64,000 nucleotides of DNA from Pseudomonadota bacterium (GCA_025356815.1 JANXQL010000007.1:57483-121482); one strand, 5' to 3'; positions 44,275 to 52,858 are shown, counted from the stretch's first letter. Translations and numbers: made by a program. The notes: generated by a model not told the origin, from the sequence alone.

Positions 44275-44909
44275 TCGCCGCCGACCGGCTTTCGCATGGC
44301 GCGCTCGCCGCTAGAAAATGCGACCGCGATCGAAAGCTGGCCGAAGTAATAGGAGCCCCAGATCAGCCAGTCCCTAAACGGCAAATGCACCTTGAAGCGG
44401 TCGATTGCGAGCAGCGCGTCCGACATCAGGAAGAGCAACGCGCCGACAGCAACGCCGCCGCCGATCCTAAGGCTAGCGAGCGTCATGATCGTGATCGCCG
44501 CGAAGTAGCAAAGTACCGCAGACCGCATGCCGCCCAGCCACGGCCAAAGCCAGAGCAGGAATGTCACCGCGCACGACGCAACCAGGAGCTGCGCGACGAC
44601 AGCCCGGCGGGCGGCTGGGTGACGGAAGAAGCACGTGGCGTAGGTGATGTGTCCCAGCAGAAACGCCACCAGGCCGCATATGAAAAGCCCTGGCCCGAGG
44701 TCCAGAAGTGCATCGCCAACCGCACCGAATCCAAGGGCCAGCGCCAGCAGCGCACTACGCCGGCTGGCAAGTGCGAGCAGTCCGACCGCAGCGGACTTCA
44801 CGAGCCAGGATCCCGGGTAGGGACCCACGACAAACGACACGGTATAACCCGCGCTGAGCACCAGCGAGGCGGGAACGGCGAACCTGTGGATAGGGTCTTT
44901 GGATTGCAT
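44271..44909 (-). CDS. YhhN-family lysoplasmalogenase-like membrane protein
   Basis: 212 residues with seven to eight helices. The family's two conserved acidic pairs are visible: ALGFGAVGDALLDL and ALLFLMSDALLAIDRF, plus GHITYATCFF. TMEM86B/YhhN proteins hydrolyse the vinyl-ether bond of lysoplasmalogens; in bacteria without plasmalogens the substrate is uncertain. It is convergent with the lipase gene and divergent from the M20 amidase. Confidence 0.88.
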   Translation of the reverse strand: MQSKDPIHRFAVPASLVLSAGYTVSFVVGPYPGSWLVKSAAVGLLALASRRSALLALALGFGAVGDALLDLGPGLFICGLVAFLLGHITYATCFFRHPAARRAVVAQLLVASCAVTFLLWLWPWLGGMRSAVLCYFAAITIMTLASLRIGGGVAVGALLFLMSDALLAIDRFKVHLPFRDWLIWGSYYFGQLSIAVAFSSGERAMRKPVGGD

Positions 44910-45095
44910 CGGGACTCGAGCGTATACCTAACAGCATTTTCCAGGGCATGAGAGTAGCGTTGACCGCGTAGATGCGCATCCCAGTGTGCGTATAGCTGCG
45001 TTTTGCTTCCGCTCCCGTGGATCATCCGCTCGGTGTATCGTCGCTCGTGTCAGATCAACCCGCATTCCCAATTGCTCAACCCTAGGCTTCTCGCT

Positions 45096-46394
45096 ATGCA
45101 AGACCGCGGCATGCTCCTGCTCCTGGCGATGGCATTTGGAACCAGCTTCGCTGCTGAACCTGAAGCGCGGGTGAATGGCGGCAGGATCGAGGCGCACCTG
45201 CAGGCCCTCGCGCAATACGGCAAGAATCCGCAGGGCGGCGTCAGCCGGGTCGCCTACAGCGATGCCGATCGCGCGGGACGCGAGTACGTGCTCGGCCTGA
45301 TGAGGGACGCCGGCCTCACCGTCAGCATCGACACGGCGGGCAACCTCGTCGGCGTACGCGCCGGCGCCGACCCTGCGCTCAAGGCCATCGTGCTCGGCTC
45401 CCACATCGACTCCGTGCCGGAGGGGGGCAACTATGACGGTGACGTCGGCTCGCTGTCGGCGATCGAGGTCGCGCACGTTCTCAACGAGCACGACATCCGC
45501 CTGCGCCATCCGCTGCAGGTAATCGTCTTCGAGAACGAGGAAGGCATCATGCTCGGCAGTACGGCGATCGGACACGGTGTCGATGCGGCGCGCCTCGCCG
45601 GAATCTCACAGAGCGGCAAGGTCGTCCGCGATGGCCTGAAGTTTATCGGCGGAAATCCTGAGCGGATCGGCGAAGCGCGACGTGCGAGCGGCAGCATCGA
45701 TGCGTACCTCGAACTACACATCGAGCAGGGTGGGGTGCTGGAACAGGAAAAGATCCCGATCGGCGTCGTCGAGGGCATCGTCGGCATCGTCGACTGCGAA
45801 GTCACCGTCGAGGGCTTCGCGAACCACGCGGGAACCACACCGATGAACCAGCGACGCGATGCGTTGCTCGCCGCGGCGCGCTTCGTCGACGCGCTCAACC
45901 GGATCGTCACCGCCGAGCCGGGTCAGCAGGTCGGCACCGTCGGCTGGATCCGCGCGCAGCCTGGCGCGTACAACGTCGTGCCTGGAAAGGTCTCCCTTGG
46001 CTTGGAGCTGCGCGACCTGGATGCCTCGAAGATCCAGGCGCTCTATTCTCGGGTCGTCAAGGCAGCACAGGACATCGGTGACAAGACCGGCACGGTGTTC
46101 CATTTTGACCGTCACGCCGCAAGCGAGCCTGCGCTCACCGACAAGCACCTGCAGTCGGTCATCACCGAGAGCGCGCGGGCGCTCGGACTTTCGTCGCGGC
46201 GCATGCCCAGCGGCGCAGGACACGATGCCCAGGAGATGGCCGCCCTCGGCCCGATCGGCATGATCTTCGTGCCGAGCGTCGGCGGCATAAGTCATTCGCC
46301 AAAGGAATACTCGCGTCCCGGCGACATCGAAAATGGCGCAAACGTCCTACTCGAGACGCTGCTGCGGCTGGACCGACAGCCAACAGCTCGCTAG
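45096..46394 (+). CDS. exported M20-type amidase (hydantoinase/carbamoylase family)
   Basis: 432 residues from the ATG at 45096; an ATG at 45111 is also possible and the longer track ORF is not. A short signal peptide (MLLLLAMAFGTSFAAE) makes it periplasmic, unusual for this family, whose members (allantoate amidohydrolase, N-carbamoyl-amino-acid hydrolase, beta-ureidopropionase) are generally cytoplasmic. Metal motifs: LGSHIDSVPEGGNYDGDVGSL, VFENEEGIMLGS, YLELHIEQGGVLE, and the C-terminal GAGHDAQEMA and GGISHSPKEYS. These Zn/Mn enzymes cleave ureido or amide bonds. No purine or pyrimidine catabolism gene is nearby. Confidence 0.9.
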   Translation: MQDRGMLLLLAMAFGTSFAAEPEARVNGGRIEAHLQALAQYGKNPQGGVSRVAYSDADRAGREYVLGLMRDAGLTVSIDTAGNLVGVRAGADPALKAIVLGSHIDSVPEGGNYDGDVGSLSAIEVAHVLNEHDIRLRHPLQVIVFENEEGIMLGSTAIGHGVDAARLAGISQSGKVVRDGLKFIGGNPERIGEARRASGSIDAYLELHIEQGGVLEQEKIPIGVVEGIVGIVDCEVTVEGFANHAGTTPMNQRRDALLAAARFVDALNRIVTAEPGQQVGTVGWIRAQPGAYNVVPGKVSLGLELRDLDASKIQALYSRVVKAAQDIGDKTGTVFHFDRHAASEPALTDKHLQSVITESARALGLSSRRMPSGAGHDAQEMAALGPIGMIFVPSVGGISHSPKEYSRPGDIENGANVLLETLLRLDRQPTAR

Positions 46395-46447
46395 CCCGCG
46401 ACCGCAGGAGCACGGCGACAACCGGTCACGTCAATCCGCTACCGGCC

Positions 46448-46924
46448 TCAGGCTCCCTGACCAAGCTCGCCGGCCGAGGCGAGGCTGTGGGTGGGATCGC
46501 GGCGTACCTCGAGCTGGTGCAGCAGCGCATGCAGCCGCTGCTGGGCGCCCGCGATGCTCCGCGCATCGACCGTGCCGGACGATGCCAACTGGTTGAGGTA
46601 CCGCGCTGTCGGTGCGACCAGTTGCATCCACAGGGACTCCGCTGACGCGCCCTGGTTGCTCAGCACCTGCACGTACTCGGACGCCACCATGGCGTCATGC
46701 ACAATCAGCAGGCGGGCGAGTTCGAGAACGTCGTCCGAGGTGGGGTCACAGTCGCCGGAACTGGCGCGCCCAGGAGGCGCACTCGGGGAACCCGTGGCGA
46801 TGACCAGGCGTGGCAGGATCTGCCCCTCGATCACCGACAACAGCCGCGCATGACGCTGCGCGGAGCGTCGGTGCCCCCAAACGCCCGTTAGCCCGTCGAG
46901 GACCTTGCGCAGCCTTGCCAACAC
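46448..46924 (-). CDS. AerR/PpaA-like helical (SCHIC/B12-associated) domain without cobalamin domain
   Basis: 158 residues, GTG start with AGGGGA upstream. The sequence VIEGQILPRLVIATG, ARLLIVHDAMVASEYVQVLSNQGASAESLWMQLVAPTARYLNQL matches the four-helix bundle that precedes the cobalamin domain in B12-dependent antirepressors (AerR/PpaA) and MerR-type photoreceptors. In those, roughly 130 residues of Rossmann fold with a DxHxxG motif follow. Here the protein ends (QLEVRRDPTHSLASAGELGQGA) and no such motif is present. It sits downstream of a PpsR-like PAS protein on the same strand, the usual partner. Assignment rests on remembered family sequences, so moderate confidence. Confidence 0.6.
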   Translation of the reverse strand: MLARLRKVLDGLTGVWGHRRSAQRHARLLSVIEGQILPRLVIATGSPSAPPGRASSGDCDPTSDDVLELARLLIVHDAMVASEYVQVLSNQGASAESLWMQLVAPTARYLNQLASSGTVDARSIAGAQQRLHALLHQLEVRRDPTHSLASAGELGQGA

Positions 46925-47125
46925 TTCAGGCTTCCCCTCGAAATCGTTGCGGATTTAGGCCCTTGCAGGCTCCGCTTGGTGCGCCCCATCAGATGTTAGA
47001 CAGATTTAAGTACCACGACTACCGGAAGTCAACGTCTTGAATACCGATAAATGGGTACGTAGCTACCGAAGTTGCGATTTTGCGGTGCGGTGGGCAGCGG
47101 TCGCCCTCCTGAATCGCGCACCGGT

Positions 47126-47950
47126 TTAGGAAGCCCGGCCCCCACATGGCGCCTCGCGCCCCGGAACCGTGATCCAGAACCCGAAGCAACGCTGGGGGTC
47201 GTCGGGCACCGCTACGACGGTCACGTCGACCGCATGCGGGGCCAGTTTCGGGTTCAAGGGCTGGAATGACGTGTGCATCGAAGTCACGGCCTCGCGCGCC
47301 TGCATCTGCGTACCAAGGGCAGTAAGGTCGTCCTGCGAGAACGCAAGCCAACGCGTCAGTGACTTTCCAGTCGCCTCGGTCGCACTCTTTAGCCCCGCCA
47401 GTTCCGCAAACGCCCGGTTCGCATACAGGATCCGTAGCCCCGGATCCGCCACCGCAAATCCGTCGGCGACGCGCCCCAGCATCGCCATCGACACCAGTCC
47501 CGGATCGGACAGCGGCGCCATCACCGGCCCACCGTTCGCCACGGTCAGGTGGCACAGGAGATACTCGATGGATGCGGCGCGCACGAGGGACAGCGAGACG
47601 TCGACTTCACGTTGTGAATCGCGAACCTCAGCCCGGATCGGGTCTGCGCGACCCACCGAGCGCGTAATCGCGTCGAGCTTGGACAGACAAATCGCGCTGG
47701 CGCCGGAAAACAGACCGAGCCAGGGCAGGTTGGTCAGCCGCTCGCGCGATCGACCGAAAAGTTCGGCTGCCGCCGAATTCGCTTCGAGCACAGTGCCGTG
47801 GGCCGCGTCAACAATCAGCGTTGCCTCGAGCGAGGCATCGAACAGTTCGACGACAGACAGGCGTAGCCCGGCGGGAGTTCCCACCACCCGCCGCACGAGG
47901 CGCAGGCTCTGCAGCAGTGTCGTGAGGCGCTTCATGCGTGGCTTAACCAT
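47126..47950 (-). CDS. PpsR/CrtJ-like double-PAS protein lacking the DNA-binding domain
   Basis: About 274 residues (ATG 47950; ATG 47935 is an alternative). Two PAS domains: SLEATLIVDAAHGTVLEANSAAAELFGRSRERL and VADGFAVADPGLRILYANRAFAELAGLKSATEATGKSLTRWLAFSQDDL. The second closely resembles the PAS2 segment of PpsR (APDGFVVTDPDGRILAANRAF...RGESLDRWLG in memory). PpsR represses photosynthesis genes under light or oxygen through a C-terminal Fis-type HTH. Here the protein stops at CFGFWITVPGREAPCGGRAS, with no HTH. It lies between the phytochrome response regulator and an AerR-like gene, suggesting a protein-interaction or redox/light sensing role rather than direct DNA binding. Confidence 0.65.
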   Translation of the reverse strand: MVKPRMKRLTTLLQSLRLVRRVVGTPAGLRLSVVELFDASLEATLIVDAAHGTVLEANSAAAELFGRSRERLTNLPWLGLFSGASAICLSKLDAITRSVGRADPIRAEVRDSQREVDVSLSLVRAASIEYLLCHLTVANGGPVMAPLSDPGLVSMAMLGRVADGFAVADPGLRILYANRAFAELAGLKSATEATGKSLTRWLAFSQDDLTALGTQMQAREAVTSMHTSFQPLNPKLAPHAVDVTVVAVPDDPQRCFGFWITVPGREAPCGGRAS

Positions 47951-48121
47951 GCAAGTCAAAGCCCCAGGAGCAGTTCGGAGCAACCGCGGCACGGCCGAAA
48001 ATGAACAATGACCGCATCATTATGGCGGATCCACGGCTCGCGCCCTAAACCCGCAAGACTCCCTAGGCGCCTGTCGAACTCAGCAAACACGCGCGGCCCC
48101 GCGCCGGCCGCCGACTCTTCA

Positions 48122-48760
48122 TCAAAGCGGCACGATACCCTCTCGCACCGCGTATTTGGTCAGTTCCGCGATCGTGCGCAGCCCAAGCTTGCGCATGATG
48201 TTGCGCCTGTGCACCTCGATGGTCGCCACCGTCACGTGCAACTGCTGTGCGATCGCCGCCGAGCGACCGCCCTCGGCGATCAACCGCAGCACCTCGAGTT
48301 CGCGCGGCGCAAGCCGGGGCGCATCATCGGCCGCGGCTCCGTCGCGCATGTCGGCGGCGAGGGCGCCCGCAATTTCCGGCGAGAAGTACCCATGGCCCGC
48401 GGCCACGGCTCGAATGGCAAGCACAAGCTCAGTGCCGGCCGCAGCCTTGGTGACGTAGGCGAGCGCGCCGGCGCGCACCATCGCCGTGATGAACCGCTTG
48501 TCGGAAAATGCCGAAAGTGCCACGATTTTCGCCGGATGGCCTTCCTCATGCAGCCGCGTTGCGACCTCGATGCCGTTCTGGTCCGGCAGACCGATATCGA
48601 GCACGAGCACATCCGGCCAGAGCCGCGCCGTCATTTCGAGCGCCTCTGCTGCCGTCCCCGCCTCGCCGACGACCTCAATGTCCTCGACCCGAGTCAGAAC
48701 CTCGCACAGCGCCTCTCGAACCATCCGGTGGTCATCCGCAAGCACGACTCGGGTAGTCAT
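48122..48760 (-). CDS. NarL/FixJ-type response regulator, partner of bacteriophytochrome
   Basis: 212 residues. Receiver domain with acidic pair DD at 9-10, phospho-acceptor D55 (VLVLDIGLPDQNG), switch Ser (IVALSAF) and Lys (YVTKAAAGTE). C-terminal LuxR-type HTH: LAPRELEVLRLIAEGGRSAAIAQQLHVTVATIEVHRRNIMRKLGLRT. Its ATG overlaps the TGA of the bacteriophytochrome gene, so kinase and regulator are translated together and form a cognate pair. Targets are unknown; the downstream PAS/AerR-like genes are candidates. Confidence 0.95.
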   Translation of the reverse strand: MTTRVVLADDHRMVREALCEVLTRVEDIEVVGEAGTAAEALEMTARLWPDVLVLDIGLPDQNGIEVATRLHEEGHPAKIVALSAFSDKRFITAMVRAGALAYVTKAAAGTELVLAIRAVAAGHGYFSPEIAGALAADMRDGAAADDAPRLAPRELEVLRLIAEGGRSAAIAQQLHVTVATIEVHRRNIMRKLGLRTIAELTKYAVREGIVPL

Positions 48761-51036
48761 CGGCGGCGCTCCGCGGGAGGGGGGTCGCTCGCCGCCAGCG
48801 GGGCGGTCAGCAGCGTTACGGTACCGGTCCCCGGCACGGTCTGCACCTCGATCTTGCCACCGACCAGCGACAGGCGCTCGCGCAGCGTGACCAGTCCCTG
48901 GCCGCGACGGGCACTGCTGACGACCGTAGACGGATCATAGCCGACGCCGGCATCGGAGACGCGGATCCGCACGGCGCCTGCTCGCGCGACCGAATCGACC
49001 CGCGCGACATCGGTCTTGGCATGCTTCGCGACGTTGATCAGCAGTTCCCGTACCGCCCGATAGAGAATGGAGCGCATCTCGTGCGACAGAGGCTTCGCCA
49101 GCCCATCGTCCGTGACCGTAACGCGCAGCGCGAAGGTGCGGCCGATCTCCTCGCCGAGCACGTCCAGCGCCGGTGCGAGCCCCAGTTCATGGAGGACAGC
49201 CGGCGCGAGCTGGGTTGCGAGCGAACGGGTTGACTGGGTCGCCCGGTCGATCAGCACCCCCACGGCATCGGCCATCCCGCGAACATCGGCCCGTTCACTA
49301 CCGCACAGCGCGGCAAGCCGGATGCGCGCCGCGGCAAGGGTCTGGCCGAGGTCGTCGTGCAGGTCGCTCGCAATCTGACGCCGTTCACGCTCCTCGGCCG
49401 CTTCCAGGTCCGTGGCCAGCCTACGCAGCTGCTCGGTTCGCTGCTCGACGCGATGCTCAAGCTCATCGGCCATCGCCCGCGTCTCCTCGAAGGCCTGCTC
49501 GCGGCGCGCAAGGTCGACCATACGCAGCAAGCATTCAAGCAACACCACGCGCAGTGCTTCGGCGGCCTCGAGGTCGACCAACGACCACGCGGCGGACGTG
49601 AGTCTTGTTACCTCGAGCCATTCCTTGAACGAGCCGCGGGGGGTGAGGCGGGAACCGAGTGGACCCGTCTTGATCGACGACGAGGGGTCGCCCGCCCAGC
49701 GGACGGTCTGGCCAATTTCCGGGCGGAACCACAATACATAGTCGCGCGGGTCGCGCGACAGGCCGACCGCCAGCAGACCGCTCGCAATCGCGGGGTACGC
49801 GGCCGCGGGCTCATACTCGGAGGCCAGCCGATCGGTGGCGAACAGGGGTCGATTGACGCTGTTGAGCCACGTCGCCAACGTGCGAACCTCGGCGGCAGGC
49901 GGAGTCACACCGATGCAGTGCATCGCTCCGTCCAGCATCACCGCGGCGCCTGTCGCGCCCACATACGACAGGACATCCCAGTCGGCGATGACCGCGCCAA
50001 TGTCGACCACACCATTGAGCCGGCCGACGAGTTCTTCACGTACGCGGCGGGCCTCGAGTCGGAGCACCGAAGTCTCCGCCTGCATCTTCGCCTCGACGTG
50101 CAGGGAGAATACTTGCGCGAACGTCTCGCAGGCGACGCGCAAGTCGGCCGAGACATGCCGCGGCGAGTAGTTGTGCATGACGAGCATGCCCCAGAGGCGA
50201 TCCTGGCAAATGATCGAAGCCGACAGGGAGGCGCTGACACCCATGTTGCGCAGGTATTCGACATGGATTGGCGAGACGCTGCGCAGCGAGCAGTGACTCA
50301 TGTCGATCGGCTTAGCCAGACGGGGGTTGATCGATGGAATGAGCGGTGCCGGGACGTAAGCGATGTCCGGAATCACGCGCAGCCAGTTGCGGCGATACAG
50401 CTCACGAGCCTGCGCCGGGATGTCCGAGGCGGGGTAGTGCAGGCCCAGATAGGACTCGAGTCCCGGCTTCGCGTTCTCGGCGACGATGACGCCGCTGTCG
50501 TCCGGGAGGAAGCGATAGACCATCGCGCGGTCGAATCCGGTCGCCGCGCGAAAGGCCGAGGCCGCAGCGGCGCAGGACTCGTCGACGCTTGCGGTCGCCT
50601 GCACGGCCGCGAGCAGCGACTTCAGAAGCGAGATCGGGTCGCCGGCGCTCGTGGCGGTCCGCCTGGCGGGCTCCAATTCGATCACCGCCGTGCTCTGGTC
50701 GGCATGGACGGTGATATCGAGCGGGAGCGCGCCGCTGCGGGAGCGCACGCCGAGGCGTACGGACGGCGCGACCACCGCGGCGCCGACGCCCAGGCGCTCA
50801 TCGACAAACGCCACAGCCTCCGGCTCGAGCACAGACGCTAGTGAAAATCCGAGCAGACGTGACGAATCGACACCGAGCAGGAAACGCGGGTCGCCGGCCG
50901 TCTGTTCCACGACTCCCGTGCGGCGGTCGAGCACCAGCAGGATGCCGTGTGGCTGGATGGAGCCTGGGATGTGGATCGGTTCACGATCGCAGGTGGTGAG
51001 GTCCGCCTCTCCGAAACGGATGCTGGTCGCCGTCAT
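48757..51036 (-). CDS. bphP: bacteriophytochrome histidine kinase (PAS-GAF-PHY-HisKA_3-HATPase)
   Basis: 759 residues from the ATG at 51036 (overlapping the heme oxygenase stop). The biliverdin-attachment cysteine is C16 in LTTCDREPIHIPGSIQPHG. The GAF domain carries the PASDIP chromophore-pocket motif (LGLHYPASDIPAQARELYRRNWLRVIPDI) and DMSHCSLRSVSPIHVEYLRNMGVSASLS. A PHY domain follows (about residues 320-500), then a coiled coil and a NarL-type dimerisation domain with phospho-His in QIASDLHDDLGQTL, and an HATPase domain (VRELLINVAKHA, VSDAGVGYDP, GQGLVTLRERLSLVGG). It senses red/far-red light through biliverdin supplied by the adjacent oxygenase and phosphorylates the NarL-type regulator encoded next. 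Confidence 0.96.
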   Translation of the reverse strand: MTATSIRFGEADLTTCDREPIHIPGSIQPHGILLVLDRRTGVVEQTAGDPRFLLGVDSSRLLGFSLASVLEPEAVAFVDERLGVGAAVVAPSVRLGVRSRSGALPLDITVHADQSTAVIELEPARRTATSAGDPISLLKSLLAAVQATASVDESCAAAASAFRAATGFDRAMVYRFLPDDSGVIVAENAKPGLESYLGLHYPASDIPAQARELYRRNWLRVIPDIAYVPAPLIPSINPRLAKPIDMSHCSLRSVSPIHVEYLRNMGVSASLSASIICQDRLWGMLVMHNYSPRHVSADLRVACETFAQVFSLHVEAKMQAETSVLRLEARRVREELVGRLNGVVDIGAVIADWDVLSYVGATGAAVMLDGAMHCIGVTPPAAEVRTLATWLNSVNRPLFATDRLASEYEPAAAYPAIASGLLAVGLSRDPRDYVLWFRPEIGQTVRWAGDPSSSIKTGPLGSRLTPRGSFKEWLEVTRLTSAAWSLVDLEAAEALRVVLLECLLRMVDLARREQAFEETRAMADELEHRVEQRTEQLRRLATDLEAAEERERRQIASDLHDDLGQTLAAARIRLAALCGSERADVRGMADAVGVLIDRATQSTRSLATQLAPAVLHELGLAPALDVLGEEIGRTFALRVTVTDDGLAKPLSHEMRSILYRAVRELLINVAKHAKTDVARVDSVARAGAVRIRVSDAGVGYDPSTVVSSARRGQGLVTLRERLSLVGGKIEVQTVPGTGTVTLLTAPLAASDPPPAERRR

Positions 51037-51662
51037 GCGGGCACCCGGCACAACCAGCGCTCGAGGGCCTCGAAGGTCGCGACCGCGGCGTTCTCCGCGG
51101 ACTTGCGTCGTACGCCGTCATGGCACCAGGCGTCCACCGCCGCACCGAAGCGCACCCACATGGAACTCACCGCATCGCCATAGCTGGCAAGGAATGCTGC
51201 ACCGCGCAGCGGTACCAGGCCGAGGCGCGACTCAACGACTGGGAGCAGCGTCCTTCCACCGAGGCTCGCGCCTTCGAGCACATAGATGCAGCCAAACGCC
51301 GCAGCGGTTGTCGATAGATCGGGCAGATCGGGACAGCGCGGCAGGTCCGAGATGGCGGCAGCGGAGAGTCCGAGGGCCTCCAGGTCCTGCGCCAGCAGCG
51401 AGAGCTTACGGCGAGACGCGTAGTCCGGCAGCGCTTCGCCGAAAGTGTCGACGGTAAGATACGACTCGATCGCCGCGCAGAAGCCCCAAAGGTTCTCCAT
51501 GTGCGCCCGATAGCCGATCAGTGTCGTGAAGCGGGACTTCACATCGATTCGCTTTTCCAGTCGCTGGTGGCTCGGCCAGGTGGCGGCACGCAGTGAAAGC
51601 ACCGCGCTCGGCAAGGCCACAGGCTCTGTGGGCATCACGGTTGCGGTTCGGTCGGGGGTCAT
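51033..51662 (-). CDS. bphO: bacteriophytochrome heme oxygenase
   Basis: 209 residues from the ATG at 51662; the track start at 51770 extends into the intergenic region. The proximal heme ligand is probably H32 in LRAATWPSHQRLEKRI. The distal helix GCIYVLEGASLGGRTLLPVV is the heme-oxygenase GxxxG-type region. It opens heme to biliverdin, the chromophore of the phytochrome whose ATG overlaps its stop codon (ATGA). The operon order bphO-bphP-regulator is common in proteobacteria. Confidence 0.93.
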   Translation of the reverse strand: MTPDRTATVMPTEPVALPSAVLSLRAATWPSHQRLEKRIDVKSRFTTLIGYRAHMENLWGFCAAIESYLTVDTFGEALPDYASRRKLSLLAQDLEALGLSAAAISDLPRCPDLPDLSTTAAAFGCIYVLEGASLGGRTLLPVVESRLGLVPLRGAAFLASYGDAVSSMWVRFGAAVDAWCHDGVRRKSAENAAVATFEALERWLCRVPA

Positions 51663-51893
51663 TCGGCAGAACTTCCAAGCAGTCCGGGCGCTCGCACAGC
51701 CCGCATACGGATCGAGCTCGACCAACCGCGGACGATATGCCACGGCCGCTTTGAGTCTACTTGAATCCAACGAACCCGCCGCGGCCTCGATGTCGGTGCC
51801 TGCAGCCGAACCGTCGATTGGATCATCGAGGCGGCGATGACAACACCGCGAATACCCGCGGCAAGCGACTCAGCGCTTGACTTCAAATCTTAG

Positions 51894-51909
51894 GTAAGAT
51901 ATTCCTTAC
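51894..51909. promoter_or_regulatory. inverted repeat at the ArsR-type gene start, probable operator
   Basis: GTAAG-ATATTC-CTTAC lies three bases before the GTG of the helix-turn-helix gene, in an AT-rich patch (CTTAGGTAAGATATTCCTTACAT). The position suggests autoregulation by the winged-helix protein, and it could also affect the divergent heme-oxygenase operon about 230 bases away. Confidence 0.5.
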
Positions 51910-51911
51910 AT

Positions 51912-52241
51912 GTGAAAGACGCAATAGCTACCCGCGGTGATCGACTGCTCGCGATGCTCGCGGCGCTCGCCAATCCGCATCGCCTGCGAATCATCGCGGC
52001 GTTGCAGTCCGATGGCCGCAACTACGTCAGTCAGCTGGCGCGCGAGATTGGAATCAGTCGACCGCTGTTGCATCTGCACCTCCAAAAGCTGGAAGAAGCG
52101 GGACTGGTCACCAGCCAGCTAGAACTGTCTCGGGACGGAAGGGCGCTAAATTTCTTCGACGTCAGCGACTTCTTCATTGAGCTAACTCCGGAAGCGATCG
52201 CACAAGCGGCGCAGTCCCTAACCGGCAAACCCGAGAAGTAG
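51912..52241 (+). CDS. ArsR-type winged-helix transcription regulator
   Basis: 109 residues, GTG start (the ATG two bases earlier is followed by another frame). ALANPHRLRIIAALQSDGRNYVSQLAREIGISRPLLHLHLQKLEEAGLVTSQLELSRDGRALNFFDV is a complete winged HTH with the recognition helix SRPLLHLHLQKLEEAGLV. No metal-binding Cys pair is present, so it is not a classical metal sensor. An inverted repeat overlaps its 5' end. The following ORF is probably its membrane partner, now broken. Confidence 0.88.
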   Translation: MKDAIATRGDRLLAMLAALANPHRLRIIAALQSDGRNYVSQLAREIGISRPLLHLHLQKLEEAGLVTSQLELSRDGRALNFFDVSDFFIELTPEAIAQAAQSLTGKPEK

Positions 52242-52250
52242 CGGATTTCC

Positions 52251-52508
52251 ATGTCCGAACACGGTTAGCCGCCCACGCTATCCTTGCCGCTCGCGACGAT
52301 CCTCGGAGTCTTCGGCCTGCGTCGCTTGTCTGATGTCCAGCGGGCGAGGGCACGCGCGGCCTCCGGCGAGGCTTACCGACAGGTCGCCGACAAGGCGACC
52401 TCCGCCCAACTGGAAACGGCAGCCGTCCTCGCGTCCCTGCTAGGCGCGAGTTCGGATATCGGCAACCGAGTAGTCGAGGTCGAGCAAATACTCAAGGCGA
52501 TCGGGTAA
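52251..52508 (+). pseudogene. small membrane/coiled-coil protein with in-frame stop at codon 6
   Basis: The frame ATG TCC GAA CAC GGT is followed by TAG, then stays open for 80 codons: PPTLSLPLATILGVFGLRRLSDVQRARARAASGEAYRQVADKATSAQLETAAVLASLLGASSDIGNRVVEVEQILKAIG. A short hydrophobic segment followed by a helical Ala/Arg/Gln region ending in VEQILKAI is the pattern I recall for small proteins encoded after this type of HTH gene. The ORF track starts it at a TTG (52284). Either the early stop inactivates it, or translation restarts at that TTG. Confidence 0.5.
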
Positions 52509-52858
52509 CGGCGCGTTCGACACCCCCCTATCAATTGCGCGGACGGCGATGCCGGCACGAAGGCAGTTTGCGTGCCGCCGTCCAACGTAGCACCGTGTTC
52601 CGGGATCAAGACATTCACACTAACTGCCCGTGAGCCGTCGGGCAGGGGACGCTCGGTGCGCCCGCCTCGGCGACGATAGCAATTGACGAAAATGATACGG
52701 CCTCAGCCGCCGGCTCTGCGCCGTTCTCAAGCGTGCTGCTCAATTGGTCAGGCTGCAACGACCACTGCTGTCTCGCTGAATCGTGCCGACGACACAATCG
52801 GCGCCGTAGCTGCCAGATATTTCACGGCAGTCGCGCGATGAAGCGCGCGGTCGGTCCG
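52509..52858. other. intergenic; one stem-loop, no gene
   Basis: About 350 bases at the end of the HDOD/EAL gene. It contains a hairpin at 52624-52645 (CTGCCCG, eight-base loop, CGGGCAG), a possible terminator for the minus-strand HDOD gene, without a T-tract. No supported ORF. Confidence 0.4.

Noticed and set aside
46925-47125. Possible PpsR/CrtJ operator (TGT-N12-ACA) near the PpsR-like gene
   Set aside because: A TGT at about 46994 has no ACA at the correct distance; no matching site found.
49357-50841. 494-codon plus-strand ORF inside bphP
   Set aside because: Antisense shadow of the phytochrome gene; repetitive R/H/Q composition.
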